From NCBI RefSeq assembly GCF_024204685.1, contig NZ_CP100350.1:2334501-2398500 (forward strand): DNA of 64,000 nt, read 5' to 3'. Positions 1 to 9,482 of the stretch are shown piece after piece; the stretch's first letter is position 1, and every line of letters starts with the position of its first letter. Made by a program: the position numbers and the translations under genes. The notes beneath the pieces are model-generated. The model did no database searches, was not told the origin of the DNA, and saw only the letters and a list, made by a program, of their open reading frames with translations. This DNA is from Gilvimarinus sp. DA14 (GTDB taxonomy: Bacteria > Pseudomonadota > Gammaproteobacteria > Pseudomonadales > Cellvibrionaceae).

Positions 1-305
1 TTGGCCAATAGTTGATAGCGCTGAAATACAAAGCCAAAGGTATTTAAGCGCAGCGCCGAGAGTTCATCGGCGGTCAGGTTTGCGACGTTAATGCCATCAA
101 CCTCGTAGATGCCGGACGATGGCTGATCCAGGCAACCGAGAATATTCATCAGGGTGGATTTACCCGAGCCAGACTGCCCCATAATCGCGACAAACTCGCC
201 GCGTTCGATGGTTAAGGACACATCTTTTAGTGCGTCGACCCGTGTTTCACCTAATTGATAAAAGCGCCCGATACCCGATAGTTTTATCAGCGCCTTAGAA
301 GCCAC
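1..305 (-). CDS. MacB-like ABC transporter ATP-binding protein (partial)
   Basis: This is the N-terminal ~101 residues of an ABC ATPase, cut by the left window edge. It begins with GTG at 303-305, preceded at 5-nt spacing by a strong GGAGG (311-315, minus strand), and overlaps the stop of the upstream fusion-protein gene by 11 bp. Walker [10 protein letters not shown] and the Q-loop stretch FGFVFQRY are visible, with the LolD/MacB-type spacing and the typical [13 protein letters not shown] stretch after Walker A. With the MacA-like neighbour it should energise a tripartite efflux or export pump of the MacAB-TolC type. Whether the ATPase is fused to an FtsX-like permease (true MacB) or is a stand-alone subunit lies outside the window. 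Confidence 0.85.
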   Translation of the reverse strand, partial: MASKALIKLSGIGRFYQLGETRVDALKDVSLTIERGEFVAIMGQSGSGKSTLMNILGCLDQPSSGIYEVDGINVANLTADELSALRLNTFGFVFQRYQLLA

Positions 306-1473
306 GGCGACCTCCGGGGGGCCCACCCATAGGTCCACGACGGTTTTCCTCGACCGCACCGGTTTCCGGGTTGCGGATACCGGCCACTACGACATCGCCT
401 TCATTCAGCCCCTCGGCAATTTCCACCTGGGTGCGGGTGCGCATGCCCAGTTTTACGGCGACCCGCTCAGTACCACTTGCAGTTTGCTTTAACACCCCCA
501 GGCCACCGGGGCCGCGCCGCAGCGCACCAGCGGGCACGGTTAATACATTTTCAGCCTGGTCTTCAATAAAAAACACTTGCGCGGTCATGGAGTCCATCAG
601 CCGCGAGCCTTTGTTTTCAATATCGATCAGTACCTGATACAACACCACTTCGTTAACAATTTCCGGCGTGGGCAATACTTGGCGTACGGTGGAGTACCAA
701 CGTTCTTGCGGCTCGCCCAAAGTAGAAAAGTACACCGGCATGCCGGGATAGATTCGCGTGACATCCGCCTCGGATACTTCGGTGCGCAAGGTGAGTACCG
801 ACAAATCGGCAATCTTCATAATCAGCGGCGCGCTTTGATTGGCGTTCAGTGTTTGCCCTTCGCGCACCGCAATAGATACCACAGTGCCATCCATAGGCGC
901 GTATATTTTGGCGTAGTTGAGGGTGGCTTTGTCGCCGTCTAAAGATGCGGAATCGGCTTTAATTTGCGCCTGCATAGCGCGAATACTCGCCTTTAAGCCT
1001 TTTACTTCGGTTTCACTGGCGGTCAAGGTATCGCGGCTGATGGCGTTTTGGGTAAACAGATTTCGGTTGCGCTCCAGCCTTTCCTCCGCCAAATATTGTT
1101 CCGCGTGTAACTTTTCTAATTGAGCCCGTTTGTTTTCTAGACTCGCCTCGGCGCTCATCACCTTGGTCTCAAATACCGTGGCATCAATTTCGGCCAGCAG
1201 TTGCTCGCGCGCCACTACATCGCCCACCTCAACCGCCAGGCTTTCCAGCTGCCCGGATACCTGTGCCCCCACTTCTACGTAATCCTTAGGTTCTAGGGTG
1301 CCACTGGCGGCTATCACATTTTCGATAGAGCGGCGCTCAACGGTGTGCCACAGATAATCCGGCTCGGCAGCACTGGCAAATACATAGCGATAGGCGAGCG
1401 AGCACAGCAGTATAAGTGCAAGTAAAGCAAGTACGACCAGTGTAAGAGGTTTGCGTGAGGCAAATAGATTCAT
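295..1473 (-). CDS. MacA-like periplasmic membrane fusion protein
   Basis: An HlyD/RND-type adaptor of 392 aa. An N-terminal membrane anchor (about residues 11-30) is followed by a split biotinyl-lipoyl-like domain ([16 protein letters not shown] ... [20 protein letters not shown]), a long coiled-coil hairpin between them, then beta-barrel and membrane-proximal domains, ending in a Gly/Pro/Arg-rich tail. It should bridge the inner-membrane ABC transporter to an outer-membrane TolC-type channel. The ATG at 1473 was chosen because it directly precedes the hydrophobic anchor; the frame is open to 1536, but the extra 21 residues look unlike a leader. No good Shine-Dalgarno sequence is visible for either start. 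It is overlapped by the downstream ATPase gene, indicating one operon. Confidence 0.86.
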   Translation of the reverse strand: MNLFASRKPLTLVVLALLALILLCSLAYRYVFASAAEPDYLWHTVERRSIENVIAASGTLEPKDYVEVGAQVSGQLESLAVEVGDVVAREQLLAEIDATVFETKVMSAEASLENKRAQLEKLHAEQYLAEERLERNRNLFTQNAISRDTLTASETEVKGLKASIRAMQAQIKADSASLDGDKATLNYAKIYAPMDGTVVSIAVREGQTLNANQSAPLIMKIADLSVLTLRTEVSEADVTRIYPGMPVYFSTLGEPQERWYSTVRQVLPTPEIVNEVVLYQVLIDIENKGSRLMDSMTAQVFFIEDQAENVLTVPAGALRRGPGGLGVLKQTASGTERVAVKLGMRTRTQVEIAEGLNEGDVVVAGIRNPETGAVEENRRGPMGGPPGGRRGF

Positions 1474-1627
1474 AGCATTGATATATCGGCAAAATCGAGA
1501 GGCTATTGTAGAGAATGCGTAGAGGGAGGAGGGCACTGGGGGCCTTTTTATACACTATTTTACCTGTACATAACCCAGTTTACAGTGGCTATAAATCGGT
1601 TGAGCCGTCCCTGGCGAAGGATAATTC

Positions 1628-3256
1628 TTACACTCTGAAGTGCGCTATCTGTTGCGATAAGGTCTGGGCAGACTCATCCAGTTTATTGGCCGTTTGGGTA
1701 GACTGGCGCGCGCTCTGGTTGGCGTTTTGCACCATGGTGACCACATTGGCGACGTTTTTATTGATCTCTTCGGCGGCGTAGCTCTGTTCTTCGGCGGCGG
1801 TGGCGATCTGGGTATTCATATCCACAATACTGGCAATAGCCGCAGAGATGGCACGAATGGATTCGCCCGTCTCGCCTACCAGTTCAACCGTACGCTGAGT
1901 TTTCTCGCGGCCAATTTCCATCGCCCGAGTTGCGCCTGAGGCGCCCTGCTGTACCGCCTCGATAATTTCCTGAATTTCGGCGGTGGACTCCTGAGTGCGC
2001 TGCGCCAATGCCCGCACCTCATCAGCCACTACCGCAAAACCTCGCCCCTGTTCACCGGCGCGCGCCGCTTCAATCGCCGCGTTTAAAGCCAGCAAATTCG
2101 TTTGCTCGGCTATGCCTTTAATCACCCCCAGCACGTGACCAATACGGTCGGTTTCGCCTTCCAGCTGCACCATGGCGCCACTCACTTCTTCCACCTGCGC
2201 CGACAATTCATTGATAGAGGCAATGCTCTGCTCCATCATCCCCAGCCCCTGCTTGGCACCGGTATCGGCGTCGCCCGCGGCATTGGCCGCACCGGACGCA
2301 TTGGTTGCCACCTCCTGCACGGTGGAGGACATTTCATTCACCGCCGCCGCAACCTGATCGGTGGAGTGTTCCGTCTCACTGATACTGCGGGCAATATCAC
2401 TGGCGGTTTGATTAATACTGACCGAAGCCTCGCCCAATTGGCCCGATGTCTGTTTCACCGAGTGGACTACCTGGCGGATCTCCTCCTGCATTTGCTGCAG
2501 GTTGTCGCCCAGCTGACCCAACTCGTCGCTGCGGCGCAAATGAAAGGCGCGGGAGAAGTCGCCACCCGCCATAATACGAATATGCCCCATCACCGCCTGC
2601 AGTGGTTTGATCAAACTGCTACTGAGCAGCAACCACAGACAGACCAGCACCATCATAGCCACGACAAAAATAGCCACTTGCGACCAAAAGGACACCTGCT
2701 TGCTGGTACTTTGCACCGCCACAGAAGCCGCCGCCACTTCGTCTTTTATGTTATCGGCCGCTTCGGCGAGTAGCCGGCTGGGCTCGCGGTCAATCCCTGC
2801 GACGGCGTCATCGCCAGCTTGGGCGTTAAAACCCGAGGCTATAAAAGCATTCAGCCCGGACTGGTACTGGCCGTAAGCCGTTTGGTGCGCATTTAAAAAC
2901 TGACGCAGTAAATCGGCGCTGGCGCCCGCCTGCAACTGCTGTAATAGCGCTGCCCCGCGCGCCTGAATTTGCTCGTGATTTTCTTCAAAGCGGCCCCAGT
3001 ATTTGTCCCGCTGGCTAGCATCGGCGCCGCGCAGGAGTACGTTTTTCCACTCCTGTACCTGGACTTTAAAATCAAAATTGATCTGGTTAATCGCTCGCTC
3101 TTGCGCGACATTTCGTTCAATCAGCTGGTTGTAGCTATTAAGCTGGGTATTGAGCATGGACATAGCGATCTCGGCGGCCAGCAATAGTCCTCCGAGCCCT
3201 AAGCCCACAACAACCATTAATCGCACTTGCACGCTGTGGGTTACCCATTTCATCAT
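1628..3256 (-). CDS. Methyl-accepting chemotaxis protein
   Basis: A transmembrane chemoreceptor of 542 aa. TM1 spans about residues 12-32, followed by a ~155-residue mostly helical periplasmic sensor (four-helix-bundle type by composition), TM2 at about 190-212, a HAMP domain, and a cytoplasmic signalling coiled coil. The signalling tip is recognisable from the stretch [20 protein letters not shown], the CheA/CheW contact region. No C-terminal CheR/CheB tether pentapeptide is evident (it ends QIAHFRV). ATG at 3256 is preceded by AGAGG at 6-nt spacing. It is monocistronic here; the ligand cannot be predicted. A flagellar or pilus chemotaxis system must lie elsewhere. Confidence 0.93.
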   Translation of the reverse strand: MMKWVTHSVQVRLMVVVGLGLGGLLLAAEIAMSMLNTQLNSYNQLIERNVAQERAINQINFDFKVQVQEWKNVLLRGADASQRDKYWGRFEENHEQIQARGAALLQQLQAGASADLLRQFLNAHQTAYGQYQSGLNAFIASGFNAQAGDDAVAGIDREPSRLLAEAADNIKDEVAAASVAVQSTSKQVSFWSQVAIFVVAMMVLVCLWLLLSSSLIKPLQAVMGHIRIMAGGDFSRAFHLRRSDELGQLGDNLQQMQEEIRQVVHSVKQTSGQLGEASVSINQTASDIARSISETEHSTDQVAAAVNEMSSTVQEVATNASGAANAAGDADTGAKQGLGMMEQSIASINELSAQVEEVSGAMVQLEGETDRIGHVLGVIKGIAEQTNLLALNAAIEAARAGEQGRGFAVVADEVRALAQRTQESTAEIQEIIEAVQQGASGATRAMEIGREKTQRTVELVGETGESIRAISAAIASIVDMNTQIATAAEEQSYAAEEINKNVANVVTMVQNANQSARQSTQTANKLDESAQTLSQQIAHFRV

Positions 3257-3289
3257 TAGATGCCTCTTATTTTAGGGTCATAGAACCCG

Positions 3290-3311
3290 GCGCGAAGACG
3301 TGTCTTCGCGC
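3290..3311. repeat. 22-bp perfect palindrome between yheS and the chemoreceptor gene
   Basis: The arms GCGCGAAGAC and GTCTTCGCGC are separated by GT. It lies 26 bp past the yheS stop codon and 34 bp before the chemoreceptor start, both genes running leftward. There is no T-tract on either side, so a canonical terminator is not supported; it could be a stabilising 3' hairpin or a weak terminator. Confidence 0.4.
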
Positions 3312-3336
3312 TAGTGTTTAACCAGTATAGGAAAGT

Positions 3337-5235
3337 TTATGCGCCGCCGAGGGCTTCTAGCTCTTCCTGAACCTCGAGCCACTGTTCCTCGGCCTCGTCC
3401 AGTTGCTGGCGGGCATCCGCTTGCTGCTGCAGTAACGTCTGCAAGCGGTCTTTTTCGCTATCGTCGTAAAGAGAGGTATCGGCCAATTGCTCTTCCACTT
3501 GAGTCAGTTGGGCATTGAGCTTTTCCATCTCTGACTCGAGCTTTTTAAGCCGGTTGGTCAAAGGTTTTAACTGCTCGCGTCGGGCGGCAGCTTGTTGACG
3601 CTGGGCTTTTTTATCCCCCGCCTGCGGTGCGCTGGCAGCGGGTTCGGGTTCGCTGGGCGCTTGCACTCGACGGTTGTGCTCGCTCAGCCAGTGGTGATAA
3701 TCGTCCAGGGTGCCATCAAACTCGGCCACTTTGCCCTCGGCCACCAGCAGCCATTCATCCACAGTGTTGCGCAGCAAGTGGCGATCGTGGGATACCACAA
3801 TCACTGCGCCTTCAAAATCTTGCAGCGCCATGGTGAGTGCCTGGCGCATTTCCAAATCCAGGTGGTTGGTAGGTTCGTCCAACAGCAGCACATTGGGCTC
3901 ACACCAGGCGATTAACGCCAGCGCCAGGCGGGCCTTCTCACCGCCCGAGAAATGGTGAATGGGCTCAAACGCACGATCGCCCTGAAAATCAAAGCCGCCC
4001 AAAAAATTTCGGATTTTCTGCTCGCTCGCCTTGGGGCTGATGCGCTGAATATGCAGCGCAGGCGAGGCAGATAAATCCAAAGCCTCCAGCTGATGCTGGG
4101 CAAAGTAACCCAGGCGAAAATGCTCCCCCGTCACTCGCTCCCCGGTTAAAGGCTCAAGCGTGCCCGCCAGCGTTTTAATCAAACTGGATTTACCGGCACC
4201 ATTGGGGCCGAGCAAACCAATGCGCTGGGCCGGGGCGATATTGAGCCCCACTTTGGATAACACCGCACGACCGGGGTAGCCGATATCCATATCACGCAAT
4301 ACGATCAAAGGGTCGGAGACTTTCTCCGAGGCGGTAAAGCTAAAGGTAAACGGTGAATCCACATGGGCCGGGGCGATGGTTTCCATTCGCTCAAGCTGTT
4401 TCACCCGACTCTGGGCTTGCTTGGCCTTGGTGGCCTTGGCGCGAAAGCGGCGAATATAGTTTTCTAAGTGGGCAACTTTTTCTTGTTGCTTTTCAAAGGC
4501 AGCCTGCTGCTGGGCCAAACGCTCGGCGCGCTGGCGCTCGTAGGCGGAATAATTACCGGTGTAAGAAATCAGCTTTTCGTTTTCGATGCTGACAATGCGC
4601 CCAATGACATTATCAAGAAAGTCGCGATCGTGAGAGATAATCAACAGTGTGCCGGCGTAGGCTTGCAGCCACTGCTCAAGCCACAGAGTTGCGTCCAAGT
4701 CCAAGTGGTTGGTGGGCTCATCCAGCAGCAGCAAATCCGACGGGCACATCAGCGCCCGCGCCAAGTTCAAACGTATGCGCCAGCCGCCGGAAAAATCGCT
4801 CACCGCGCGCTGGTGATCACTGGTGGCAAAGCCAAGTCCGCTTAACAGCTGCGCGGCGCGAGCGCTCGCGGTGTAACCATCCAGGTGCTCGAGCTCGGCA
4901 TACAATGCAGCCAGCGCTTCGCCATCATCGCCGCAGCTAGCAATTCGCTGCTCCACCTCGCGCAGTGCGGTATCGCCATCGAGCACATAGTCCAGCGCAC
5001 TGCGATGAGTGTCGCCCACCTCCTGCGCCATGTGGGATAAACGCCAGTGCTTGGGAATATCCACCTGGCCGCTGTCGCTGGCAAGCTCACCCAACAACAA
5101 TTTAAATAAAGAGGATTTACCACTGCCATTAGAGCCGATCAGGCCCAGTTTCTGGCCGGGAAATATGGTCAGCTCGGCCTCGGTTAAGAGAAACTTGGCG
5201 CCGCGCTGCAAACTGATAGAATCGAGTGTAATCAT
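3337..5235 (-). CDS. yheS: ABC-F family ATPase, YheS-type
   Basis: A soluble duplicated ABC ATPase without membrane segments (632 aa), the ABC-F class that acts on ribosomes. Domain 1 has Walker A GSNGSGKSS (about residues 35-43), signature SDFSGGW and Walker B LLLLDEPTNHLDL. Domain 2 has GPNGAGKSS and signature HHFSGGEKARLALALI followed by LLLDEPTNHLDLEM. The inter-domain linker (about 240-290) is basic and helical (YIRRFRAKATKAKQAQ), as in ABC-F P-site linkers. The C-terminal 100 residues form a charged coiled coil, as in YheS/Uup. Length matches E. coli YheS (~637 aa). Only 16 bp separate it from the divergent ORF's open frame, so the promoters overlap. Confidence 0.92.
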   Translation of the reverse strand: MITLDSISLQRGAKFLLTEAELTIFPGQKLGLIGSNGSGKSSLFKLLLGELASDSGQVDIPKHWRLSHMAQEVGDTHRSALDYVLDGDTALREVEQRIASCGDDGEALAALYAELEHLDGYTASARAAQLLSGLGFATSDHQRAVSDFSGGWRIRLNLARALMCPSDLLLLDEPTNHLDLDATLWLEQWLQAYAGTLLIISHDRDFLDNVIGRIVSIENEKLISYTGNYSAYERQRAERLAQQQAAFEKQQEKVAHLENYIRRFRAKATKAKQAQSRVKQLERMETIAPAHVDSPFTFSFTASEKVSDPLIVLRDMDIGYPGRAVLSKVGLNIAPAQRIGLLGPNGAGKSSLIKTLAGTLEPLTGERVTGEHFRLGYFAQHQLEALDLSASPALHIQRISPKASEQKIRNFLGGFDFQGDRAFEPIHHFSGGEKARLALALIAWCEPNVLLLDEPTNHLDLEMRQALTMALQDFEGAVIVVSHDRHLLRNTVDEWLLVAEGKVAEFDGTLDDYHHWLSEHNRRVQAPSEPEPAASAPQAGDKKAQRQQAAARREQLKPLTNRLKKLESEMEKLNAQLTQVEEQLADTSLYDDSEKDRLQTLLQQQADARQQLDEAEEQWLEVQEELEALGGA

Positions 5236-5281
5236 GGGCGCATTCTAAGGAATGCCGCCTCGCTTTCCCACTGGAATTTTT

Positions 5282-5740
5282 ATGTCCGACTCGCTGTGGA
5301 ACTTTGCCCTGACCGTATACAACCGCAAGGGCGTGGAACAAATTTGCCTGCAATTGCAGGACGAATGGCAGGTCAATATCCCACTGCTGCTGTTTTATCT
5401 GTGGCTGGATAACACCGGCCGATGTCTTAACAATAACCAGGCACGGCAGGTACGCGAGCTAGCAGAACACTGGCAAAAGAAGGTTATTACCCCCCTGCGC
5501 CGTGCCAGGCGCACCTTAAAACAAACCCCTCACGAGGGTGAGTTGCGCCAAGACATCAAAGCGTGCGAGCTACAGGCCGAGCGTCAGTTAATTGAGCAGC
5601 TGCAAAGCTTAGCGCCTGCCCCAGCTACCAGGGCGCGCTCTGCAAACCAGTGCGAATTGTATTTGCGCTCTGCACAGGTTCACGAATCGGCACTCCAGGC
5701 ATGGGGCGATCTTGCCCGCACTGATGAGCCCACCCCATAA
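5282..5740 (+). CDS. TIGR02444/DUF2390 family protein
   Basis: A small soluble protein of 152 aa with the family's typical opening (LWNFALTVYNRKGVEQICLQ) and a W/L-rich segment LLLFYLWLDNTGR. Function is unknown; members recur next to yheS-like ABC-F genes in Pseudomonas and relatives, as here. ATG at 5282 is preferred over ATG 5252: the upstream AAGGA abuts 5252 with no spacing, whereas CTGGA sits about 7 nt before 5282, and the conserved region begins right after it. Confidence 0.8.
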   Translation: MSDSLWNFALTVYNRKGVEQICLQLQDEWQVNIPLLLFYLWLDNTGRCLNNNQARQVRELAEHWQKKVITPLRRARRTLKQTPHEGELRQDIKACELQAERQLIEQLQSLAPAPATRARSANQCELYLRSAQVHESALQAWGDLARTDEPTP

Positions 5741-5773
5741 AAAAAGCCCCGCGATCTAGGGCGGGGCTTTTTC
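5741..5773. terminator. Bidirectional intrinsic terminator
   Basis: A GC-rich hairpin (AAGCCCCGC ... GCGGGGCTT) is flanked by an A-run on the left and a T-run on the right. It therefore serves both the rightward TIGR02444 gene and the leftward AlgP-like gene, which converge here. Confidence 0.88.
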
Positions 5774-5792
5774 TACAACAAGTAAAACCTGC

Positions 5793-6647
5793 TCAACGAT
5801 TAAAGTCGTCGTCAAACAAACTGCCGGTTTTGGGGGCAGCGGGCGCATCGGGCACAGGTTCGGGTTTTAACTTGCCCTCTTCTACCGGCTCAATCACATG
5901 GGTGCCCATATGGCTAGGTAGTGGTTGCGGGCTTAAATCCTCTTTGGGCGGCGCGGGCATTTCACTGGCCGGCGCTGCGGCCTCGGGCGCGGGAGCTGGC
6001 TGCGCCGCAGGTGCGCTTGCTTTAGCCTTAGCGGGTGCTTTTTTTGCCGCTGTTTTTTTCACCGCCGCTTTTTTAGCAGTGGCTTTTTTGGCCGTAGGCT
6101 TTTTCGCTGTGGCTGTCTTGCTCGCTGGCTTAGCGGCTGGCTTTTTCTCCTCCACCGCAGCCTCTTTTGAGGCGGTTTTTCGCCCACTGCCAGTAGCTTT
6201 TGCCGGACTCTTTTTCGCCTTGCGCTTAGCGCCAGCCGCGGCCTTTTTAAGCTTGGCTTTTAACTCGCGCTCGGCTTTTGCCTCGGCGCGGGCCAACTCT
6301 TGAGCGTGCTTTTGCTGCATACGAGCCTGCGCCAGAACTTGTTTGGCAGTATCAAGCGACTCGCGCAGCGCGGTAACTTCACTGTCTTGGGCTTGCAAAG
6401 CCGCTACCGCTTTTTCCAGGCGCTTTTGTGCCGCTGCCGTTTTACCGGCTTTAGCCGCCGCCTGTTTGCGGGCGCGCAAGGTTGCCTGTTTCTTTTTCGC
6501 TGTAGCGAGCTTTTTGGTCGCGGCACTTACATCCTTTGCCGCGCTGTTCACTTGCGCTTTGCGCTCTTTATCCAGCTTGGCTTTGACCGCGGCAATGTCC
6601 TTTTCCAATTGCACCACGGACAAGACTGATTTCCTCTTGGCAGCCAT
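5793..6647 (-). CDS. algP: AlgP-like, histone H1-like Lys/Ala/Pro-rich protein
   Basis: A 284-aa protein. The N-terminal ~130 residues are a charged, predicted coiled coil (EKDIAAVKAKLDKERKAQ). The middle is a Lys/Ala/Pro-rich repeat array (AKKPTAKKATAKKAAVKK) like eukaryotic histone H1 tails. The C-terminus is acidic and Pro-rich, ending LFDDDFNR. This matches AlgP (AlgR3) of Pseudomonas, a nucleoid-type DNA-binding protein linked to alginate gene control. ATG 6647 (MAAKRKS) has AAAGGG 7 nt upstream; the open frame extends to 6818 without supporting signals. Position next to yheS, an FKBP gene and rsd/algQ matches the Pseudomonas order as I recall it. Low-complexity repeats make copy number likely to vary between strains. 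Confidence 0.82.
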   Translation of the reverse strand: MAAKRKSVLSVVQLEKDIAAVKAKLDKERKAQVNSAAKDVSAATKKLATAKKKQATLRARKQAAAKAGKTAAAQKRLEKAVAALQAQDSEVTALRESLDTAKQVLAQARMQQKHAQELARAEAKAERELKAKLKKAAAGAKRKAKKSPAKATGSGRKTASKEAAVEEKKPAAKPASKTATAKKPTAKKATAKKAAVKKTAAKKAPAKAKASAPAAQPAPAPEAAAPASEMPAPPKEDLSPQPLPSHMGTHVIEPVEEGKLKPEPVPDAPAAPKTGSLFDDDFNR

Positions 6648-6920
6648 AGTAAAACCCTTTGTGAGCAAATTTTGGTAATCGAAGGGGGAACTTTCTGGGT
6701 TTATTGTAGACGTATCCCATTCAAATGTGTACGCCACAAGCTTAATTGTTGCTGCGCGCTTGAAAATTTCTCCAGCGCCCACACCCTCTGAGTTTATGGC
6801 ATTAAATGCCGGCCGCATTTGCGGCAGTTCGCATTGTGCACAGGAATACGCACACAGACATCTGCATAGGTTACTATGTGTGCCCTTGGGGCCATCGGGA
6901 CATCCGGCGGACTAATTCAT

Positions 6921-6940
6921 CACCGCCAGTGGTGGCGGTG
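6921..6940 (+). promoter_or_regulatory. Leader hairpin upstream of the FKBP gene
   Basis: Arms CACCGCCA and TGGCGGTG enclose GTGG, and the 8-bp direct repeat GGACTAAT brackets the hairpin. It lies 31 nt before the FKBP start codon, so it would be in the 5' untranslated region. The role is unknown; it may be a translation control or mRNA-stability element. Confidence 0.3.
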
Positions 6941-6971
6941 GACTAATACACTAAAAAGACGGGTTAAGACC

Positions 6972-7718
6972 ATGAACAAGCGTTTACTGATGACCGGTAT
7001 GCTCTGCTCGGCCGCTATTCTGGCCGGCTGTAACCAGGGCGAAAGCGAACAACCAGCCAAGGAAGTGCAGCTGGAAACCCTGGACCAAAAAGTTAACTAC
7101 GCCATCGCCCTGAATATGGCCAACAACTTCAAACAACGCGAAGTTCCCATCGAGGTAGAGGCCTTCACCCAAGCGCTTAAAGATGTTCGCGACGGTACCG
7201 AACCGCGCCTGAGTGAAGAGCAAATTCAGGAAACCATGCAAACCTTCCAGGAAAAGCAAATGGAACTGCAACAGCAGCGCCAGAAAGAAATTGCCGACCA
7301 GAACAAAGCCGACGGCGAGAAGTTCCTGTCTGACAACGCCGCCAAAGAAGGCGTGGAAATCACTGAGTCCGGTCTGCAGTACAAGGTTCTGGAAGAGGGC
7401 GATGGCATCAAACCTGCGGCCACCGATACGGTAACCGTTCACTACGAAGGCACCTTGATTGACGGCACCGTATTCGACAGCTCTTACGAGCGCGGCAGCC
7501 CGGCCACCTTTGGCCTTAACCAAGTGATTCCGGGCTGGACCGAAGGTCTGCAGCTGATGGAAACCGGCGCTAAGTACGAGCTGTACATTCCTTCTGACCT
7601 GGCCTACGGCCCCGGCGGCAACCACGGCATCCCTCCCAATGCCACCCTGATTTTCCAGGTTGAGCTGTTAGAAGTGGAAAAAGCCGAAGAGCCAGAAGCT
7701 GAAGAAGCGGCTGAGTAA
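6972..7718 (+). CDS. Lipoprotein FKBP-type peptidyl-prolyl cis-trans isomerase (Mip/FkpA-like)
   Basis: A 248-aa envelope PPIase. A lipoprotein signal (MTGMLCSAAILAGC) predicts lipidation at the Cys of AILAGC. An N-terminal helical dimerisation domain (about 30-130; Gln/Glu-rich, EKQMELQQQRQKEIADQ) is followed by an FKBP_C catalytic domain (DTVTVHYEGTLIDGTVFDSS, VIPGWTEGLQLMETGAKYEL, IPPNATLIFQVELLEV). It should assist folding of exported proteins. The acidic Glu/Ala-rich tail is a short extension. ATG 6972 was chosen because the signal peptide starts there; the open frame upstream to 6876 looks non-coding. A terminator follows at 7733. Confidence 0.93.
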   Translation: MNKRLLMTGMLCSAAILAGCNQGESEQPAKEVQLETLDQKVNYAIALNMANNFKQREVPIEVEAFTQALKDVRDGTEPRLSEEQIQETMQTFQEKQMELQQQRQKEIADQNKADGEKFLSDNAAKEGVEITESGLQYKVLEEGDGIKPAATDTVTVHYEGTLIDGTVFDSSYERGSPATFGLNQVIPGWTEGLQLMETGAKYELYIPSDLAYGPGGNHGIPPNATLIFQVELLEVEKAEEPEAEEAAE

Positions 7719-7732
7719 TTTAAGCACGCCGT

Positions 7733-7770
7733 AAAAAAGCCCCGCTTGTTAACTCAAGCGGGGCTTTTTA
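7733..7770. terminator. Intrinsic terminator between convergent genes
   Basis: Stem AAGCCCCGCTTG / CAAGCGGGGCTT with loop TTAACT, preceded by an A-run and followed by TTTTTA. It ends FKBP transcription rightward and can act for the leftward WD40 gene as well. Confidence 0.88.
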
Positions 7771-7811
7771 TTGTGCGATGTTTAATCGCAATTAGCGTCA
7801 GACGTCTAGCT

Positions 7812-8801
7812 TTAGTAACTCAACGTATAAATAAACCCGTTACCGCTCATCGCCCGGTACTCGTCCGGGTCGGCGGTAAAACTGACATCTAACACCGGCG
7901 AGGCACTGGGCTGCCAGGCTTTGCGCTCGGGTAACTGCCAGGCGTAAATCTCGCTCTGCCCATCTATGTCCCACAACTGCACAAAACCGTCCGGGCGGCC
8001 AGTGAGTAAATAGCGCCCATCCGCAGAGAAGCGCGCGGCGGTGATGTTTAAACCGCGTTTAACCCGCTCGCGATTAAACGGCAACTGCCAAAGACTCTGA
8101 TTATCAGCGGTGCTGAATACCTCTATCTGATCGTACTTAGCCGCTGCCAGCGCGCGGGCACCGTCTGCACTTACGCCCACCTCTTGCACCGGCTCACTGT
8201 ATTGACGTTGCTGACGCAGCTCGCCGCTGTTGGCATCCCATACCTTTACCTGGCCATCTTCGCTGCCGGTGACCATGACCGCTAAGTCGTCGCTGACAGC
8301 GACTGAATTAACCCTGTCGCTGTGAGCAAACTGGCGCAGTATGCCGCCGCGGCGCAGGTCGTAAACCAGCGCCCGGCCATCGGCCAGCCCCAGCAAGGCG
8401 ACATTGCCATGCCGCCCCAGAGCCACGGCCAACGCCTCGGCGGGCAGGCGCCAGTAGCCGGCACTTTGACCGCTTTGTGTGTTCCACAACACCAGCGACA
8501 GCTCATCCAGTGTGACGGCCCAACCGCCATCGGGCGATACCGCGCTGCGCTGAATCAGAGTGGCCTCGCCATTGGTATGGTTCCAGTTATACAGCCGCTC
8601 ACCCGGCGCCAGACTCCAGTAACTACCGCCGTGATAAGCCGAGCCAACCACCGCGTTGTCTCCGCCGCGCGCCAAAGCACCGCTCTGTATATTGCGCGCC
8701 GCCACTTCCAGTTGAGCGCTGGGCGCTGGCGCGGGGGTACAGGCCGTCAAGAGTTGACTTGATAAGAGAAAAATCAGAAATAGCGAAGGGATTTTGCGCA
8801 T
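7812..8801 (-). CDS. WD40-repeat lipoprotein
   Basis: A 329-aa lipoprotein. The signal peptide MRKIPSLFLIFLLSSQLLTAC has a lipobox ending LTAC. The rest is a beta-propeller of degenerate WD40 repeats, recognisable by segments such as VTGSEDGQVKVWDANSGEL and LTGRPDGFVQLWDIDGQSE. WD40 propellers are protein-interaction scaffolds; no specific function can be named. ATG 8801 was selected because it starts the signal peptide. It lies 70 bp downstream of rsd on the same strand, so co-transcription is plausible. Confidence 0.84.
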   Translation of the reverse strand: MRKIPSLFLIFLLSSQLLTACTPAPAPSAQLEVAARNIQSGALARGGDNAVVGSAYHGGSYWSLAPGERLYNWNHTNGEATLIQRSAVSPDGGWAVTLDELSLVLWNTQSGQSAGYWRLPAEALAVALGRHGNVALLGLADGRALVYDLRRGGILRQFAHSDRVNSVAVSDDLAVMVTGSEDGQVKVWDANSGELRQQRQYSEPVQEVGVSADGARALAAAKYDQIEVFSTADNQSLWQLPFNRERVKRGLNITAARFSADGRYLLTGRPDGFVQLWDIDGQSEIYAWQLPERKAWQPSASPVLDVSFTADPDEYRAMSGNGFIYTLSY

Positions 8802-8871
8802 GGGCTGCCGGTTATTCAGATTCACACGGCAAGTGTAGCACCCGCCCGAACGCGGGTGCGGCAATCTCAGG

Positions 8872-9336
8872 TTATTCTTCCACCAGATCTTTATGCGCGC
8901 TGTGCAGTACCGCAATCATGCGGTCTTCAGCGGCAAAGCGAGCCTCCAGGGTTTCCCCCAGATTGGAGAGGTCAACATTCAGGCTGGAGAGATCGTCGGT
9001 TTCCAGATACTTATCGTTAAAATCGAGGATATTTTCAGTGGTCGCATCCACCACTTTAAAATGCTCTGCGCCCTCTTGCAGCGCTTTCTCATCGCCAAAG
9101 TCCTGGCCCTCTTTGATCAGCTGGTCATAGACCTCGAAGTGTCCGGCAGAGACGTAATCCACCATAATCTGACACAGAGTACGCAGCTTCTCGCCGCGGG
9201 CTTCGTCTGGCTTGTCCTGGTTGTTGGACAGGGAGCAGTAACGCACCAGCATTTCCTGACGCTCGGCCAGCCAGCGATCAATAATTTGGCTCACACCGCC
9301 CCAGCGTTCTTTGGCGTCCTGACAGTTCTCCAGCAT
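8872..9336 (-). CDS. rsd: Rsd/AlgQ anti-sigma-70 factor
   Basis: A 154-aa, all-helical protein of the Rsd/AlgQ family, which binds region 4 of the housekeeping sigma factor and shifts RNA polymerase toward alternative sigmas. Family hallmarks include the opening MLENCQDAKERWGGVSQIID, the DRWLAERQEML helix and a conserved acidic middle. Length matches the family (~155-160 aa). In Pseudomonas AlgQ (AlgR2) adjoins algP and an FKBP gene, the same neighbourhood as here. Confidence 0.92.
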   Translation of the reverse strand: MLENCQDAKERWGGVSQIIDRWLAERQEMLVRYCSLSNNQDKPDEARGEKLRTLCQIMVDYVSAGHFEVYDQLIKEGQDFGDEKALQEGAEHFKVVDATTENILDFNDKYLETDDLSSLNVDLSNLGETLEARFAAEDRMIAVLHSAHKDLVEE

Positions 9337-9482
9337 GGTTATCCTCTATACATATAGTGTCGCCAACAAGGCCGGCTATAGTAACACGGGCATTGCATTT
9401 AGTAATCCTTGCGCCGGCCGATAACTTGTTTCCCCAATGGCTTGTGACTATGCTGGCTGCGGATTAGTAAAGGTGGTAGGAA

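Noticed and set aside
2102-2773. Plus-strand frame of 223 codons inside the chemoreceptor gene
   Set aside because: It is a shadow of the receptor's regular heptad codons; His-rich composition and no start signals.
5830-6303. Plus-strand Ala/Phe-rich frame opposite the AlgP-like gene
   Set aside because: It is the reverse reading of Lys/Ala codon repeats.
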